Source: Frondihabitans australicus (GTDB lineage: Bacteria > Actinomycetota > Actinomycetes > Actinomycetales > Microbacteriaceae). Taken from it: a DNA stretch of 64,000 nt. A program made the position numbers and the translations under genes. The stretch covers positions 434,001 through 498,000 of the forward strand of contig NZ_RBKS01000001.1 in NCBI RefSeq assembly GCF_003634555.1, given 5' to 3'. The notes below the pieces were generated by a model, which did no database searches, had not been told where the DNA came from, and saw only the letters and a list, made by a program, of their open reading frames with translations. This document shows, piece by piece, positions 8,282 to 16,571 of the stretch. Position 1 is the first letter of the stretch, and each line of letters opens with the position of its first letter.

Positions 8282-9012
8282 CGCCGGACCCCCTCGGTGA
8301 GACGGGCGGACGTCGCTCCGGTGGCGGCGCCCAGGAGGTCGGACTCCACGTCGTAGGCGCGGAGCAGCCGGCTCATGTCGGCGATCGCCGTCACGGTGCC
8401 GCGGATGGTGCCGGTCACCTTGCTCGCGCCGACCCGCGGGGCGTAGTCGATGTCGGACTCGTCGACCCGCAGTCCGGCGCGCCGAGAAGCGAGGACCATC
8501 TCGAGCGGGTAGCCGCTGCGCCTGTCCTCGAGTTCGAGCCCGAGGAGGTCCGCCCGTCGCATCACGCGAAGCGGACCGAGATCCGTCAGCCGGTACCCGG
8601 TCGCACGACGGAGGAGGAAGGCGAGGGCGCGATTGGCCAGGCGGGCGTGCAGCGACCAGGCGCCGGCGGACACGGGACGTCGTCGCCCCAACGCCAGGTC
8701 GACCTCGCCCCGGGCGACCCGCTCGACCAGCGGCACGAGGTCACGCGGGTCCATCGAGTCGTCCGCGTCGCAGAAGGCGATGAACTCGGCCGTGGACGCG
8801 GCCACACCGGCTGCGCACGCCGACCCGAACCCGCGGATCGGCTCGGAGACCACCGTGGCGCCCAGGGAGCGCGCGATGTCCGCCGAGCCGTCGGTCGAGC
8901 CGTTGTCGACCACGATCGCGCGGTACCCCTCCGGGAGTCGGGACAGGACCGAGGGGAGTGCTCGGGCCTCGTTGAGACACGGGAGCACGACGTCGACGTT
9001 CATACAGATCAT
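8278..9012 (-). CDS. Family 2 glycosyltransferase (polyprenyl-phosphate sugar synthase type)
   Basis: A 244-residue GT-A enzyme. It begins MNVDVVLPCLNEARALPSVL, has the nucleotide-binding AIVVDNGSTDGSADIARSLG, and the metal-binding FCDADDSMDP (DXD-type). The RGFGSACAAGVAAS block is typical of dolichol-phosphate-mannose-synthase relatives. No C-terminal membrane helices are present. ATG 9003 is an equally good start, three codons inside ATG 9012. It is coupled to the DUF2064 gene downstream by a four-base overlap; the 73-base gap to the epimerase upstream holds no obvious terminator. Confidence 0.87.
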   Translation of the reverse strand: MICMNVDVVLPCLNEARALPSVLSRLPEGYRAIVVDNGSTDGSADIARSLGATVVSEPIRGFGSACAAGVAASTAEFIAFCDADDSMDPRDLVPLVERVARGEVDLALGRRRPVSAGAWSLHARLANRALAFLLRRATGYRLTDLGPLRVMRRADLLGLELEDRRSGYPLEMVLASRRAGLRVDESDIDYAPRVGASKVTGTIRGTVTAIADMSRLLRAYDVESDLLGAATGATSARLTEGVRR

Positions 9013-9085
9013 TCGTTGCGGAGGCGTTCAGGGACGGGATTCCGGCCGAACTGGGGGAGCGCACAGCGGAATCGGACGCACGGCC

Positions 9086-10147
9086 TCACAGGACGGCCGG
9101 ACGGAGGGGAGCGGTGCGCATCTCGTGCATCCCCTCGAGGAACCCCACACGGGCCGACCAGCCGAGCTCGTCCGCGATCCTGCGACTCGACGCCGTCACG
9201 TGACGGACGTCGCCGAGGCGGAACTCGCCCGTCACCACCGGAGTCGGCCCGTCGGGGCCCGCGAGCGCCGACGCCATCTCGCCGATGGTGTGGACGTGCC
9301 CCGAGCCGACGTTGTAGGCCCGGAACGAGTCGTCGCGCGCGGTCTCGGTCGCAGCGATCGACGCCAGGTTCGCCTCGGCGACGTCGGTCACGTGGACGAA
9401 GTCGCGGCGTTGGCCGCCGTCTTCGAAGACACGTGGAGCCTCGCCCCGCGCGAGGGCGGAACGGAAGATGGAGGCGACTCCGGCGTAGGGCGTGTTCGCG
9501 GGCATCCCGGGGCCGTAGACGTTGTGATACCGAAGGGCGATGGCGCGGCCGCCGGTGGAACGCGCCCAGGCCGCTGAGAGGTGCTCCTGCGCGACCTTGG
9601 TCTGCGCGTAGACGTTGCGCGGGTCGAGGCGCGCGTCTTCGGAGACGAAGTCGGGCACGAGCGGCGTGCCGTCGTCGTCGAGCGGTTCGAACAGGCCCGC
9701 TTCGAGGTCCTGGCGGCGGCGCGGGGGTGCTGCGGCAGGAGCCCCGGAGGCCGTCCGGTAGGCCCCCTCGCCGTAGACCACCATCGACGACGCGACGACG
9801 AGCCGACCCACGTCGAGCCGCTCCATCGCCGCGAGGAGGGTGGCGGTGCCGAGGTCGTTCGTCGACACGTAGTCGGGTGAGTCCTGGAAGTCGACGCCGA
9901 GGCCGACCTTCGCCGCCTGGTGGCAGACGACGTCGATGGAGTCGAGTGCCTCCTCGAGTGCAGCGGCGTCGCGGACGTCTCCGTGCAGTATCCGCACGCC
10001 GTCGGGCAGATGATCGGCGGCCGAGCGCTGGTGGACGTCGGGCCGGAACGAGTCGAGCACGCGTACTTCGTGACCCGCGCCGAGGGCCGCGCGAACGATC
10101 GCTGAGCCGATGAACCCGGCCCCGCCCGTGACGAGGAGCCGGCTCAT
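9086..10147 (-). CDS. NAD-dependent sugar epimerase/dehydratase
   Basis: A 353-residue extended short-chain dehydrogenase. The N-terminal GGAGFIGSAI binds NAD. SSMVVYGEG carries the catalytic Ser/Thr region, and RNVYAQTKVAQE the YXXXK catalytic pair. The PRVFEDGGQRRDFVHVTDVAEA block is typical of UDP-glucose/UDP-glucuronate epimerases. It overlaps mtnP by four bases. A Pro/Arg-rich insertion after the YGEGAYR block is unusual for the family. The sugar nucleotide substrate cannot be read from sequence. Confidence 0.88.
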   Translation of the reverse strand: MSRLLVTGGAGFIGSAIVRAALGAGHEVRVLDSFRPDVHQRSAADHLPDGVRILHGDVRDAAALEEALDSIDVVCHQAAKVGLGVDFQDSPDYVSTNDLGTATLLAAMERLDVGRLVVASSMVVYGEGAYRTASGAPAAAPPRRRQDLEAGLFEPLDDDGTPLVPDFVSEDARLDPRNVYAQTKVAQEHLSAAWARSTGGRAIALRYHNVYGPGMPANTPYAGVASIFRSALARGEAPRVFEDGGQRRDFVHVTDVAEANLASIAATETARDDSFRAYNVGSGHVHTIGEMASALAGPDGPTPVVTGEFRLGDVRHVTASSRRIADELGWSARVGFLEGMHEMRTAPLRPAVL

Positions 10148-10986
10148 CGGGCTCCGACCGGCATCGCCAGGACGCGAGCCGAGGCCTCGCGCGGCACGAG
10201 CTCACGGCCGACGAAGTCGTCGGGGACACGGGCGATCGTCGATTCGATCACGGCCACGATGGTCCGGTTCGCCGCCGCCAGCCGTTCCATCACGATCTCC
10301 TGCGACACGGCCTCGTCGTCGTTCTCGAGACCGGCGTCGGCGTCGGTCACGTACGAGACGTTGACGGTGCCGATGCCGAGCTCCGCCGCGAGGGGCACCT
10401 CCGGGGTCATCGTCATGTTCACCGTGTGGCCGCCCGCGGACCGGTACCAGCGGGACTCCGCCCGGGTCGAGAAGCGAGGCCCCTGGATCACGACGCACGT
10501 GCCCGTCGGTCGCGCCGGCACGCCCAGGTCCGCCAGGGCGGCGATCGCCGCCTGTCGCAGCCGTGGGTCGAACGGATCGGCGAACCCCAGGTGCTGGATC
10601 TCGCCGCCGTCGAAGAAGGTGTCGGCCCGGCCCCACGTGCGGTCGATGAGCTGGTCGGTCACCACGAATGTGCCCGGACCGTAGTCGGGATGGAGGCCCC
10701 CGACGGCGCTGGACGAGAGGATGGCGGTGACGCCGAGCGAGCCGAGCGCCCAGACGTTGGCCCGATGGTTGATCCGGTGCGGTGCCAGCGAGTGCTCTCG
10801 GCCGTGGCGCGTGAGGAAGGCGACGGGGCGCCCGGCCATCGTTCCTATGGTGATCGGGCTCGACGTGGCGCCGAACGGGGTCTCCGGATCGACTTCCACG
10901 GCGTCGCCGTCGAACAGCGAGTAGAGCCCGGACCCTCCGATGACGCCGATGGCGATCTTGCCGGATACAGCGCTCTGGTGATCCAC
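10144..10986 (-). CDS. mtnP: MtnP-type 5'-methylthioadenosine phosphorylase
   Basis: A 280-residue nucleoside phosphorylase. The signature pieces are all present: GVIGGSGLYS (phosphate loop), TRHGREHSLAPHRINHRANVW, SSSAVGGL, GPRFSTRAESRWYRSAG, NMTMTPE and the VTDADAG aspartates that select a 6-aminopurine. It cleaves methylthioadenosine (or a related 5'-modified adenosine) to adenine and a ribose 1-phosphate derivative. It is the first gene of a five-gene operon with an epimerase, two glycosyltransferases and a methyltransferase, an odd setting for a salvage enzyme: the rest of the methionine salvage pathway is absent. GTG 10986 has GAGGGG upstream. Confidence 0.88.
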   Translation of the reverse strand: MDHQSAVSGKIAIGVIGGSGLYSLFDGDAVEVDPETPFGATSSPITIGTMAGRPVAFLTRHGREHSLAPHRINHRANVWALGSLGVTAILSSSAVGGLHPDYGPGTFVVTDQLIDRTWGRADTFFDGGEIQHLGFADPFDPRLRQAAIAALADLGVPARPTGTCVVIQGPRFSTRAESRWYRSAGGHTVNMTMTPEVPLAAELGIGTVNVSYVTDADAGLENDDEAVSQEIVMERLAAANRTIVAVIESTIARVPDDFVGRELVPREASARVLAMPVGAR

Positions 10987-11036
10987 GGTGCCCCTCGTCT
11001 CCGGCAGGAACCGGACCTCGATGTCGTACCGTGGCT

Positions 11037-11072
11037 ACTGTACTGACGGGGTCATTACGGGATTCTCATAGT
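11037..11072. promoter_or_regulatory. Divergent promoters of the mtnP operon and the moeA operon
   Basis: For moeA, TGACGG (11044-11049) and CATAGT (11067-11072) are 17 bases apart and form a plausible -35/-10 pair. For mtnP, ACTGTA (11037-11042) reads TACAGT on the minus strand, a fair -10 box about 50 bases before the GTG. No operator was recognised. Confidence 0.4.
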
Positions 11073-11100
11073 CGTGCCCCGGACCGCCATCGGAGGCTCC

Positions 11101-12342
11101 ATGCGCACGATCGAACAGCACCGCGACGACATCGCCGAGCTTCTGTCGCCGGTTCTCGCCCGAGCCGCCGACGAGGTCGAGTCCGTCTCGCTCGACGAGA
11201 TCGTCGCGGACGGCTCCGCGGGCCAGGGCTTCCGGATCCTGGGCCGAGACGTGGTCTCGCCGGTCGATCTGCCGCGGTTCGACAACTCGCAGATGGACGG
11301 CTTCGCCCTCCGGCACACCGACCACGGGGCCGTGCTCCGCGTCGTCTCCGCCATCGCGGCCGGCGTCGTGCCGCAGGAGCTCGCCGAGGGCACGACGGCT
11401 CCCATCATGACCGGCGCGCGGATGCCGATCGGGGCCGACGCCGTCGTGCCGGTGGAGAGCGTCGGTCCCGGCCGCTTCCCGGAGGCACTGACGCTCGACG
11501 AGATCGTCGCGCCGGAGGTGCGGGAGGGGACGTTCGTGCGGCGCGTCGGCTCCGACCTGCGTGCGGGCGAGCCTCTCGCGCACGCGGGGGACGCCGTCAC
11601 GCCGGGCCTTCTCGGCGCTCTGGCCGCGGCGTCGGTGCGCACCGTCCAGGTGCGCCGGCGGCCGAGGGTGCTGATCGTGTCGACCGGCTCGGAGCTCTCC
11701 GGCGGCGACCCCGGTGCCGGAGCCGACGTCGCGCTCATCGGCGACGCGAACGGGGTGTCCCTGCGGGCCGCGTTCACCCAGGTGGGCGTGGACGCGCGCG
11801 CGGTCATGGTCGCCGACGACCCCGTCGCACTCGTCGACGCCCTCCGTCGCGAGCTGGAGACGGCGACCGACCTCGTCGTCACGACGGGCGGCATCAGCAT
11901 GGGCGCGTTCGAGGTGGTGCGCGAAGCGCTCGAGCTCCGGGGCCTCACGGTGACCACCGTCGCGATGCAGCCCGGCGGGCCCCAGGCGTACGGCCCGGTC
12001 GACCTCGACACGGCGACGGTGCCGGTCGTGGCCTTCCCCGGCAACCCCGTCTCCGCGCTCATCTCGTTCGAGGTGTTCCTGCGGCCGATTTTCGCGGCGG
12101 CGTGCGGGCTGGATCCGGCGAGGCCAGGCTCCCTGGTCGAAGCGGCCGACGCGGCCGACTCGCCGGTCGGCAAGCACCAGATCCGGCGCGGCGTGGTCTC
12201 CGACGGCGTGGTGCGCTTCGTGGGCGGTGCCAGCTCGCATCTCATCGCGCACTACGCCGAGGCGACGCACCTCGTCCATGTCCCGGTGGGCGTGGACCGG
12301 GTCGAGCCGGGGGATACGCTGACGGTCTGGAGGATCCGATGA
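11101..12342 (+). CDS. moeA: MoeA, molybdopterin molybdenumtransferase
   Basis: A 413-residue enzyme that inserts molybdate into adenylylated molybdopterin. The N-terminal LPRFDNSQMDGFAL and later PIMTGARMPIGADAVVPVE are the MoeA signatures; the MogA-like domain has VTTGGISMGAFEV, and FPGNPVSALISFEVF lies near the C-terminal domain. ATG 11101 is chosen over the upstream in-frame start at 11074 because GGAGG lies 5 bases before it and the protein then starts MRTIEQHRDD. It leads a tightly overlapped operon moeA-moaC-mogA-moaE-moeB. Confidence 0.95.
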   Translation: MRTIEQHRDDIAELLSPVLARAADEVESVSLDEIVADGSAGQGFRILGRDVVSPVDLPRFDNSQMDGFALRHTDHGAVLRVVSAIAAGVVPQELAEGTTAPIMTGARMPIGADAVVPVESVGPGRFPEALTLDEIVAPEVREGTFVRRVGSDLRAGEPLAHAGDAVTPGLLGALAAASVRTVQVRRRPRVLIVSTGSELSGGDPGAGADVALIGDANGVSLRAAFTQVGVDARAVMVADDPVALVDALRRELETATDLVVTTGGISMGAFEVVREALELRGLTVTTVAMQPGGPQAYGPVDLDTATVPVVAFPGNPVSALISFEVFLRPIFAAACGLDPARPGSLVEAADAADSPVGKHQIRRGVVSDGVVRFVGGASSHLIAHYAEATHLVHVPVGVDRVEPGDTLTVWRIR

Positions 12343-12812
12343 GCGATGCCCTGAGCCACGTGCGCTCCGACGGATCGGCGCGCATGGTCGACGTCTCCGC
12401 GAAAGACGTGACGTCTCGCACCGCCACGGCGCAGGCGATCGTCGTCACCCGACCCGACGTCCTGGAGCGGATCCTCGACGGGACGCTGCCCAAGGGCGAG
12501 GTCATCGCGACCGCTCGCGTCGCGGCCATCATGGGGGTGAAGCGGACGAGCGATCTGATCCCCATGTGCCATCCGCTGCCGGTCTCGAGTGTCGAGGTGG
12601 ACATCGCCGGATCGGGTGACCGCCTCACTCTGACGGTCACCGTCGCGACGGTGGCACGGACCGGAGTGGAGATGGAGGCGCTCACGGGCGCCTCGATCGG
12701 TGCGCTGACCGTGTACGACATGATCAAGGCCGTCGATCGGGAGGCCGTCGTCGCGGACGTCCGCGTCCTCGAGAAGGACGGCGGTCGCTCCGGCCGCTGG
12801 TCGCGGTCGTGA
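12339..12812 (+). CDS. moaC: MoaC, cyclic pyranopterin monophosphate synthase
   Basis: A 157-residue protein that converts the MoaA product to cyclic pyranopterin monophosphate. Characteristic blocks are MVDVSAKDVTSRTATAQ, KGEVIATARVAAIMGVKRTS, the active-site LIPMCHPLP and GVEMEALTGASIGALTVYDM. It starts at ATG 12339 inside the moeA stop (ATGA overlap). Length and motifs are normal. Confidence 0.95.
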   Translation: MSDALSHVRSDGSARMVDVSAKDVTSRTATAQAIVVTRPDVLERILDGTLPKGEVIATARVAAIMGVKRTSDLIPMCHPLPVSSVEVDIAGSGDRLTLTVTVATVARTGVEMEALTGASIGALTVYDMIKAVDREAVVADVRVLEKDGGRSGRWSRS

Positions 12813-13303
12813 CCGGGCGAGCCGCGGTCGTCGTCGTCTCGACGCAGGCGTCGGCCGATCCGTCGCTCGACGCCACGGGCCCCGTCATCGCCCGGTGGCT
12901 GAGCGCACGCGGCTTCGACGTCGCCGAACCCGCGATCGTGCCCGACTCCGGCCCGATCGCCGAGACCGTGGTCGCCGCGATCGCGACGGGCGCCCGGGTC
13001 GTCATCACGACCGGGGGGACGGGCGTGAGCCCCACCGACCGCACGCCCGAGGCCGTCGGGCCGCTCCTCGACCTCGAGATCCCAGGCATCGTCGAGGAGA
13101 TCCGGCGACGCGGCTCGGACGTCGGGCCGCGCTCGCTCCTCACCCGCGGAGTCGCCGGGATCTCCCAGGGCGGAGCCTTCGTGCTGACGCTGCCCGGTTC
13201 ACGCGGCGGGGTCGGTGACGGCCTGGACGTCCTCGACGGCGTGCTCGACCACATCCTGGCCCAGCTGCACGGTGCCGGTCACGACCGACGGCAGTCGCGA
13301 TGA
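12809..13303 (+). CDS. mog: MogA/MoaB-type molybdopterin adenylyltransferase
   Basis: A 164-residue MoCF-fold protein that adenylylates molybdopterin before metal insertion by MoeA. The signature VVITTGGTGVSPTDRTPEA is followed by the PGIVEEIR helix and FVLTLPGSRGGVGDGLDVL. GTG 12809 overlaps the moaC stop. Whether it is formally MogA or the equivalent MoaB cannot be decided from sequence alone. Confidence 0.92.
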   Translation: MTGRAAVVVVSTQASADPSLDATGPVIARWLSARGFDVAEPAIVPDSGPIAETVVAAIATGARVVITTGGTGVSPTDRTPEAVGPLLDLEIPGIVEEIRRRGSDVGPRSLLTRGVAGISQGGAFVLTLPGSRGGVGDGLDVLDGVLDHILAQLHGAGHDRRQSR

Positions 13304-13716
13304 CCTCGTCCGTCGACGTGGTCGACCGGATGATCTCGGCGACCGAGCTGGCGCGGCTCCTGCAGACATCGGCCGACGGCGCGATGGTGACGTTCGAAGG
13401 CGTCGTGCGGGATCACGACGGCGGCCGCGCCGTCACCGCCCTCGACTACGAGGCGCACCCGGAGGCGACGGAGCGCCTTCGGGCGGTGGCGGCATCGGTG
13501 GCGTCGGACTTCCCGGCGGTCCGTCTGGCTGCGCTCCACCGCGTGGGCGCTCTGTCGATCGGGGATGTGGCGCTGGCGGTCGCGGTCGCGGCATCCCATC
13601 GGCAGGAGGCGTTCGCGGCCTGCTCGGCCCTGGTCGATCGGATCAAGGCGGAGGTCCCGATCTGGAAGAGGCAGGTCTTCGCCGACGGTTCCGACGAGTG
13701 GGTCGGTTCGCTGTGA
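13300..13716 (+). CDS. moaE: MoaE, large subunit of molybdopterin synthase
   Basis: A 138-residue protein that accepts sulfur from MoaD and forms the dithiolene. Typical blocks are GAMVTFEGVVRDHDGGRAV, LDYEAHPEA, HRVGALSIGDVALAVAVA and the near-terminal VPIWKRQVFADGSDEWVG with the conserved Lys. ATG 13300 overlaps the mog stop by four bases. Confidence 0.94.
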   Translation: MTSSVDVVDRMISATELARLLQTSADGAMVTFEGVVRDHDGGRAVTALDYEAHPEATERLRAVAASVASDFPAVRLAALHRVGALSIGDVALAVAVAASHRQEAFAACSALVDRIKAEVPIWKRQVFADGSDEWVGSL

Positions 13717-14768
13717 CGGAGTCGGCCGAAGAGCGGCGGCGAGTGCTGACGAGCCGCACCATGAGGCTCCCCGGGGGCGGCGAGGACGCCCGGGCGAGGC
13801 TGGCTCGGGCGAGCGTGCTCGTCGTGGGAGCGGGGGGACTCGGGTCGCCGGTCGTCGCGCTCCTCGCGGGCTCGGGCATCGGTCGTCTGACGGTGGTCGA
13901 CCCCGACCGGGTCGAGCTGTCGAACCTCTCGCGGCAGACGCTGTTCTCGTCGGCCGACGTGGGCCGATCGAAGGCCGAGGTCGCCGTCGAGCGCGCGGCG
14001 TCCGTCGATCCGGACCTGTCCGTCGTCGCCCTGGTCGGCACGTTCCGGCCCGAGATGGTGGCCGGCCACGACGTCGTCATCGACGCCGCGGACTCGTCCG
14101 CCGTCACGCGTGCCGTCTCGGACGCGTGCGCAGGAGCCGACATCCCCTGGGTGTGGGGCGCCGTCCTGGGCTTCGACGGCCAGGCGAGCACGTTCTGGGA
14201 CAGCCGGGGCATCGACTTCCACGACCTGCACCCCGTCGACTCGCCGGATTCGGGCAGCTGCGAGATCGACGGAGTCCTCCCGGCCCTGTGCCACGCGATC
14301 GGGGCAGTGATGGCCTCGCAGGTCGTCGCGATCGTGGCGGGGATCGGCGAACCCCTCCTCGGTGCCGTCGTCTCGGTCGACGCGTCCACGTGGGAGTGGT
14401 CGCGGACAGCGTTGCGGCGCGGTCCGTCGAGCACCCGCCCGAGCAGGTCGGCGCGCGTCGCGGTCCCGGAGCTCCGAGCGGCGCTCAGCGACAGTGCCGC
14501 CGTCGAGGCGAGGCCCGTCGTCGTCGACGTGCGCACGGACGACGAGCGGGCGACGGGCGGCATCCCGGGATCGACCGTGCCCGGCCGGCTGCCGGAGTCC
14601 GCCTCCGACCTCGTGGTCGTGTGCGAGCGGGGGCCCCGCGCGGAGGCCTGGGCGATCTCGGCCCGCTCGCGCGTCGGTGCTCGGATCCGGGTCCTCGACG
14701 GAGGCATGGCGGCGTGGCGGGCGGCCGGTGGGCCGCTCGACGTCAGTCCGGAGCCTTCCAGACGCTGA
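13713..14768 (+). CDS. moeB: MoeB/ThiF-type adenylyltransferase with degenerate rhodanese tail
   Basis: A 351-residue E1-like enzyme expected to activate the MoaD C-terminus. The ATP site is VLVVGAGGLGSPV with VVDPDRVELSNLSRQTLF and DVGRSKAEVA. In place of the usual Zn-binding CXXC before the crossover loop it reads DLHPVDSPDSGSCEIDG, so the zinc tetrathiolate seems to be lost. Residues about 260-351 are a shortened rhodanese-like domain (VVVDVRTDDERATGGIPGS, VVVCERGPRAEAW) with Cys in the active-loop position. GTG 13713 overlaps the moaE stop. The last 26 bases overlap the convergent modBC gene. Confidence 0.9.
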   Translation: MTESAEERRRVLTSRTMRLPGGGEDARARLARASVLVVGAGGLGSPVVALLAGSGIGRLTVVDPDRVELSNLSRQTLFSSADVGRSKAEVAVERAASVDPDLSVVALVGTFRPEMVAGHDVVIDAADSSAVTRAVSDACAGADIPWVWGAVLGFDGQASTFWDSRGIDFHDLHPVDSPDSGSCEIDGVLPALCHAIGAVMASQVVAIVAGIGEPLLGAVVSVDASTWEWSRTALRRGPSSTRPSRSARVAVPELRAALSDSAAVEARPVVVDVRTDDERATGGIPGSTVPGRLPESASDLVVVCERGPRAEAWAISARSRVGARIRVLDGGMAAWRAAGGPLDVSPEPSRR

Positions 14769-16563
14769 TTCCCGCGGAGTCGATCGACACGGCGCACGCG
14801 TCTCCCGGCGACACGCTCGCGGCGTCGAGCGATTTCGTGGTGACGACGGCCCCGCCGTCGAGCCGGACCTCGACGACGCGAGCGCCGCCGAGGTCGATCA
14901 CGTCGACGACGACTCCGGCGATGTGCCCGTCCGGGTCCAGCCGCACGGCTTCCGGGCGGACCGCCCACTGCACCCGATCTCGAACGCCCCGGTCGTGCCA
15001 CGGCACGATCGCGCTCGAGCCTGCACGGAGGATCCCGTCATCTCCGACGCTCCCGGCATTCACCCCTCGAATGCCGACGAGGCCGGCGACCCGCGGCGAC
15101 ACGGGCGCGCGATAGACGTCGGCGACACGACCCTGCTGGAGGACTCGCCCTTCGTCGAGCACGATGACGTCGTCCGCGAGGTAGGCGGCCTCTTCCGGGT
15201 CGTGCGTGACGACGACCGTCGAGAGCCCCCGGTCTCGCTGGAGCCTCCGGAACTCGGCCCTCAGCTCGTCCCGGATCGGTCCGTCCAGCGCGGAGAACGG
15301 CTCGTCGAGCAGGATCACGCTCGGCGCGCGACTGAGCGCCTGCGCGAGGGCGACGCGCTGTCGCTGACCGCCCGACAGCTCGTCCGGCAGACGCGTCGCG
15401 AGCTCGGCGACCCCCAAGGTCTCCAGCCACCAGTGAGCGGCCGCGGGGTCGGCGCCCACGCCGAAGGTGACCTGCTGCCAGACGGTGCGGCGGGGCAGCA
15501 GCGCGCCGCCCTGGGCCACGTATCCGATGCTCCTGCTCTCGGCGGGGTGAGGCGACACGTCGTGCCCGTCCACGTCGACGTGGTTCGATCCGGCGTCGAC
15601 GAGGCCGGCGATGGCGCGGAGGGTGAGGGTCTTGCCGGCTCCTGACGGCCCGAGCACGGCGATCCGCCGCCCGGGTCGACCGGTCGCGGCGCTGAGCCGG
15701 AAGGCGCCCCGACGCAGGGCGATGTCGAACCCGATGGTCGAGGCGACGGTCGGGTCGGGTTCGCGTGGCGAGGGCAGGGGCGCAGGAGCCCGCCGACGCC
15801 GCACGGGCACCAGCCCGATCGCGATGGCCACGACGGCGACCCCGAGGGCGAGTGCGGTCGGCGCCTGCGTCGTCGGCAGGCCGGACCCCTGGAACTGGAC
15901 GTTCACGAAGACGGGCAGCGTGTACGGGTGGTACGCGATCAGCGCCGTGGCGCCGTATTCGCCGAGTGCCCTGAGCCAGGTGAGGACCAGGGCGGCGCGG
16001 ATGCCGTCGCCGGCCGCGGGGAGCGCGACGCGCACGAAGCGCGCCCAGGGCCGATGGCCGAGGCTGGCAGCGACCGCGTCCAGCGCGGGGTCGAGCCCCC
16101 GGAACGCCGAACGCGCCCCGATCACGAGGAACGGCGCCGCGACGAACGTCTGCGCGATCACGACGCCGGCGAACGAATCGGTGAGTCCGTCGCCGAACAG
16201 CGTGCCCAGCGGCGTGTAGGGGCCGATCACGTAGACGAGCACGATGCCCGACATCACGGGCGGCAGGGCCAGCGGGAGCTGCACCAGGACACCCGCGATG
16301 CGCGAGATCCTGCTGTCCGAGGCGGCCAGCCACCAGGCCAGCGGCACACCGAGCGCGAAGATGATCGCGGTCGCGACTGTGGCCGAGAGCACGGAGGTCG
16401 CGAAAGCGCTCCAGAGCCCGGGCTCGGAGAAGCCGTGGTCGCCGGGAAGGGCGAATCGGACCGCGAACGCGACGATCGGGCCCAGCAGGTACACGGCCAG
16501 CAGGGCTGCCAGCCAGCGAAGCGCTCGCGGGCTGCCGGCGGGCAGGGGCGAGCGCCGAGCCAC
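14743..16563 (-). CDS. modBC: Fused molybdate ABC transporter: ModB permease plus ModC ATPase
   Basis: A 606-residue single polypeptide. Residues 1-255 are a five- to six-helix permease of the ModB type with an EAA-like loop (DAVAASLGHRPWARFVRVAL, about 162-181). Residues about 275-606 are the ATPase: Walker A GPSGAGKT at 305-312, signature LSGGQRQRVALAQALS, Walker B VILLDEPFSALD and H-loop VVTHDPEEA, ending in a TOBE-like molybdate-sensing domain. The two halves are in one frame with no internal stop, so this is a true fusion, not an overlap. The binding protein gene lies 8 bases upstream. It imports molybdate for the cofactor genes around it. Confidence 0.93.
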   Translation of the reverse strand: MARRSPLPAGSPRALRWLAALLAVYLLGPIVAFAVRFALPGDHGFSEPGLWSAFATSVLSATVATAIIFALGVPLAWWLAASDSRISRIAGVLVQLPLALPPVMSGIVLVYVIGPYTPLGTLFGDGLTDSFAGVVIAQTFVAAPFLVIGARSAFRGLDPALDAVAASLGHRPWARFVRVALPAAGDGIRAALVLTWLRALGEYGATALIAYHPYTLPVFVNVQFQGSGLPTTQAPTALALGVAVVAIAIGLVPVRRRRAPAPLPSPREPDPTVASTIGFDIALRRGAFRLSAATGRPGRRIAVLGPSGAGKTLTLRAIAGLVDAGSNHVDVDGHDVSPHPAESRSIGYVAQGGALLPRRTVWQQVTFGVGADPAAAHWWLETLGVAELATRLPDELSGGQRQRVALAQALSRAPSVILLDEPFSALDGPIRDELRAEFRRLQRDRGLSTVVVTHDPEEAAYLADDVIVLDEGRVLQQGRVADVYRAPVSPRVAGLVGIRGVNAGSVGDDGILRAGSSAIVPWHDRGVRDRVQWAVRPEAVRLDPDGHIAGVVVDVIDLGGARVVEVRLDGGAVVTTKSLDAASVSPGDACAVSIDSAGISVWKAPD

Positions 16564-16571
16564 GACGGCTC

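Noticed and set aside
7634-10986. Arsenosugar biosynthesis locus, suggested by the DUF2064/TIGR04282 name
   Set aside because: No ArsM with its cysteines, no ArsS-type radical SAM enzyme and no arsenic resistance gene are present; the only radical SAM protein nearby is standard MoaA.
13643-15001. Long minus-strand frames across the moeB region (and similar long frames opposite most genes)
   Set aside because: They are Arg/Pro/Ser-rich translations of codon position shadows, lack family motifs and ribosome-binding sites, and lie opposite genes with complete conserved motifs.
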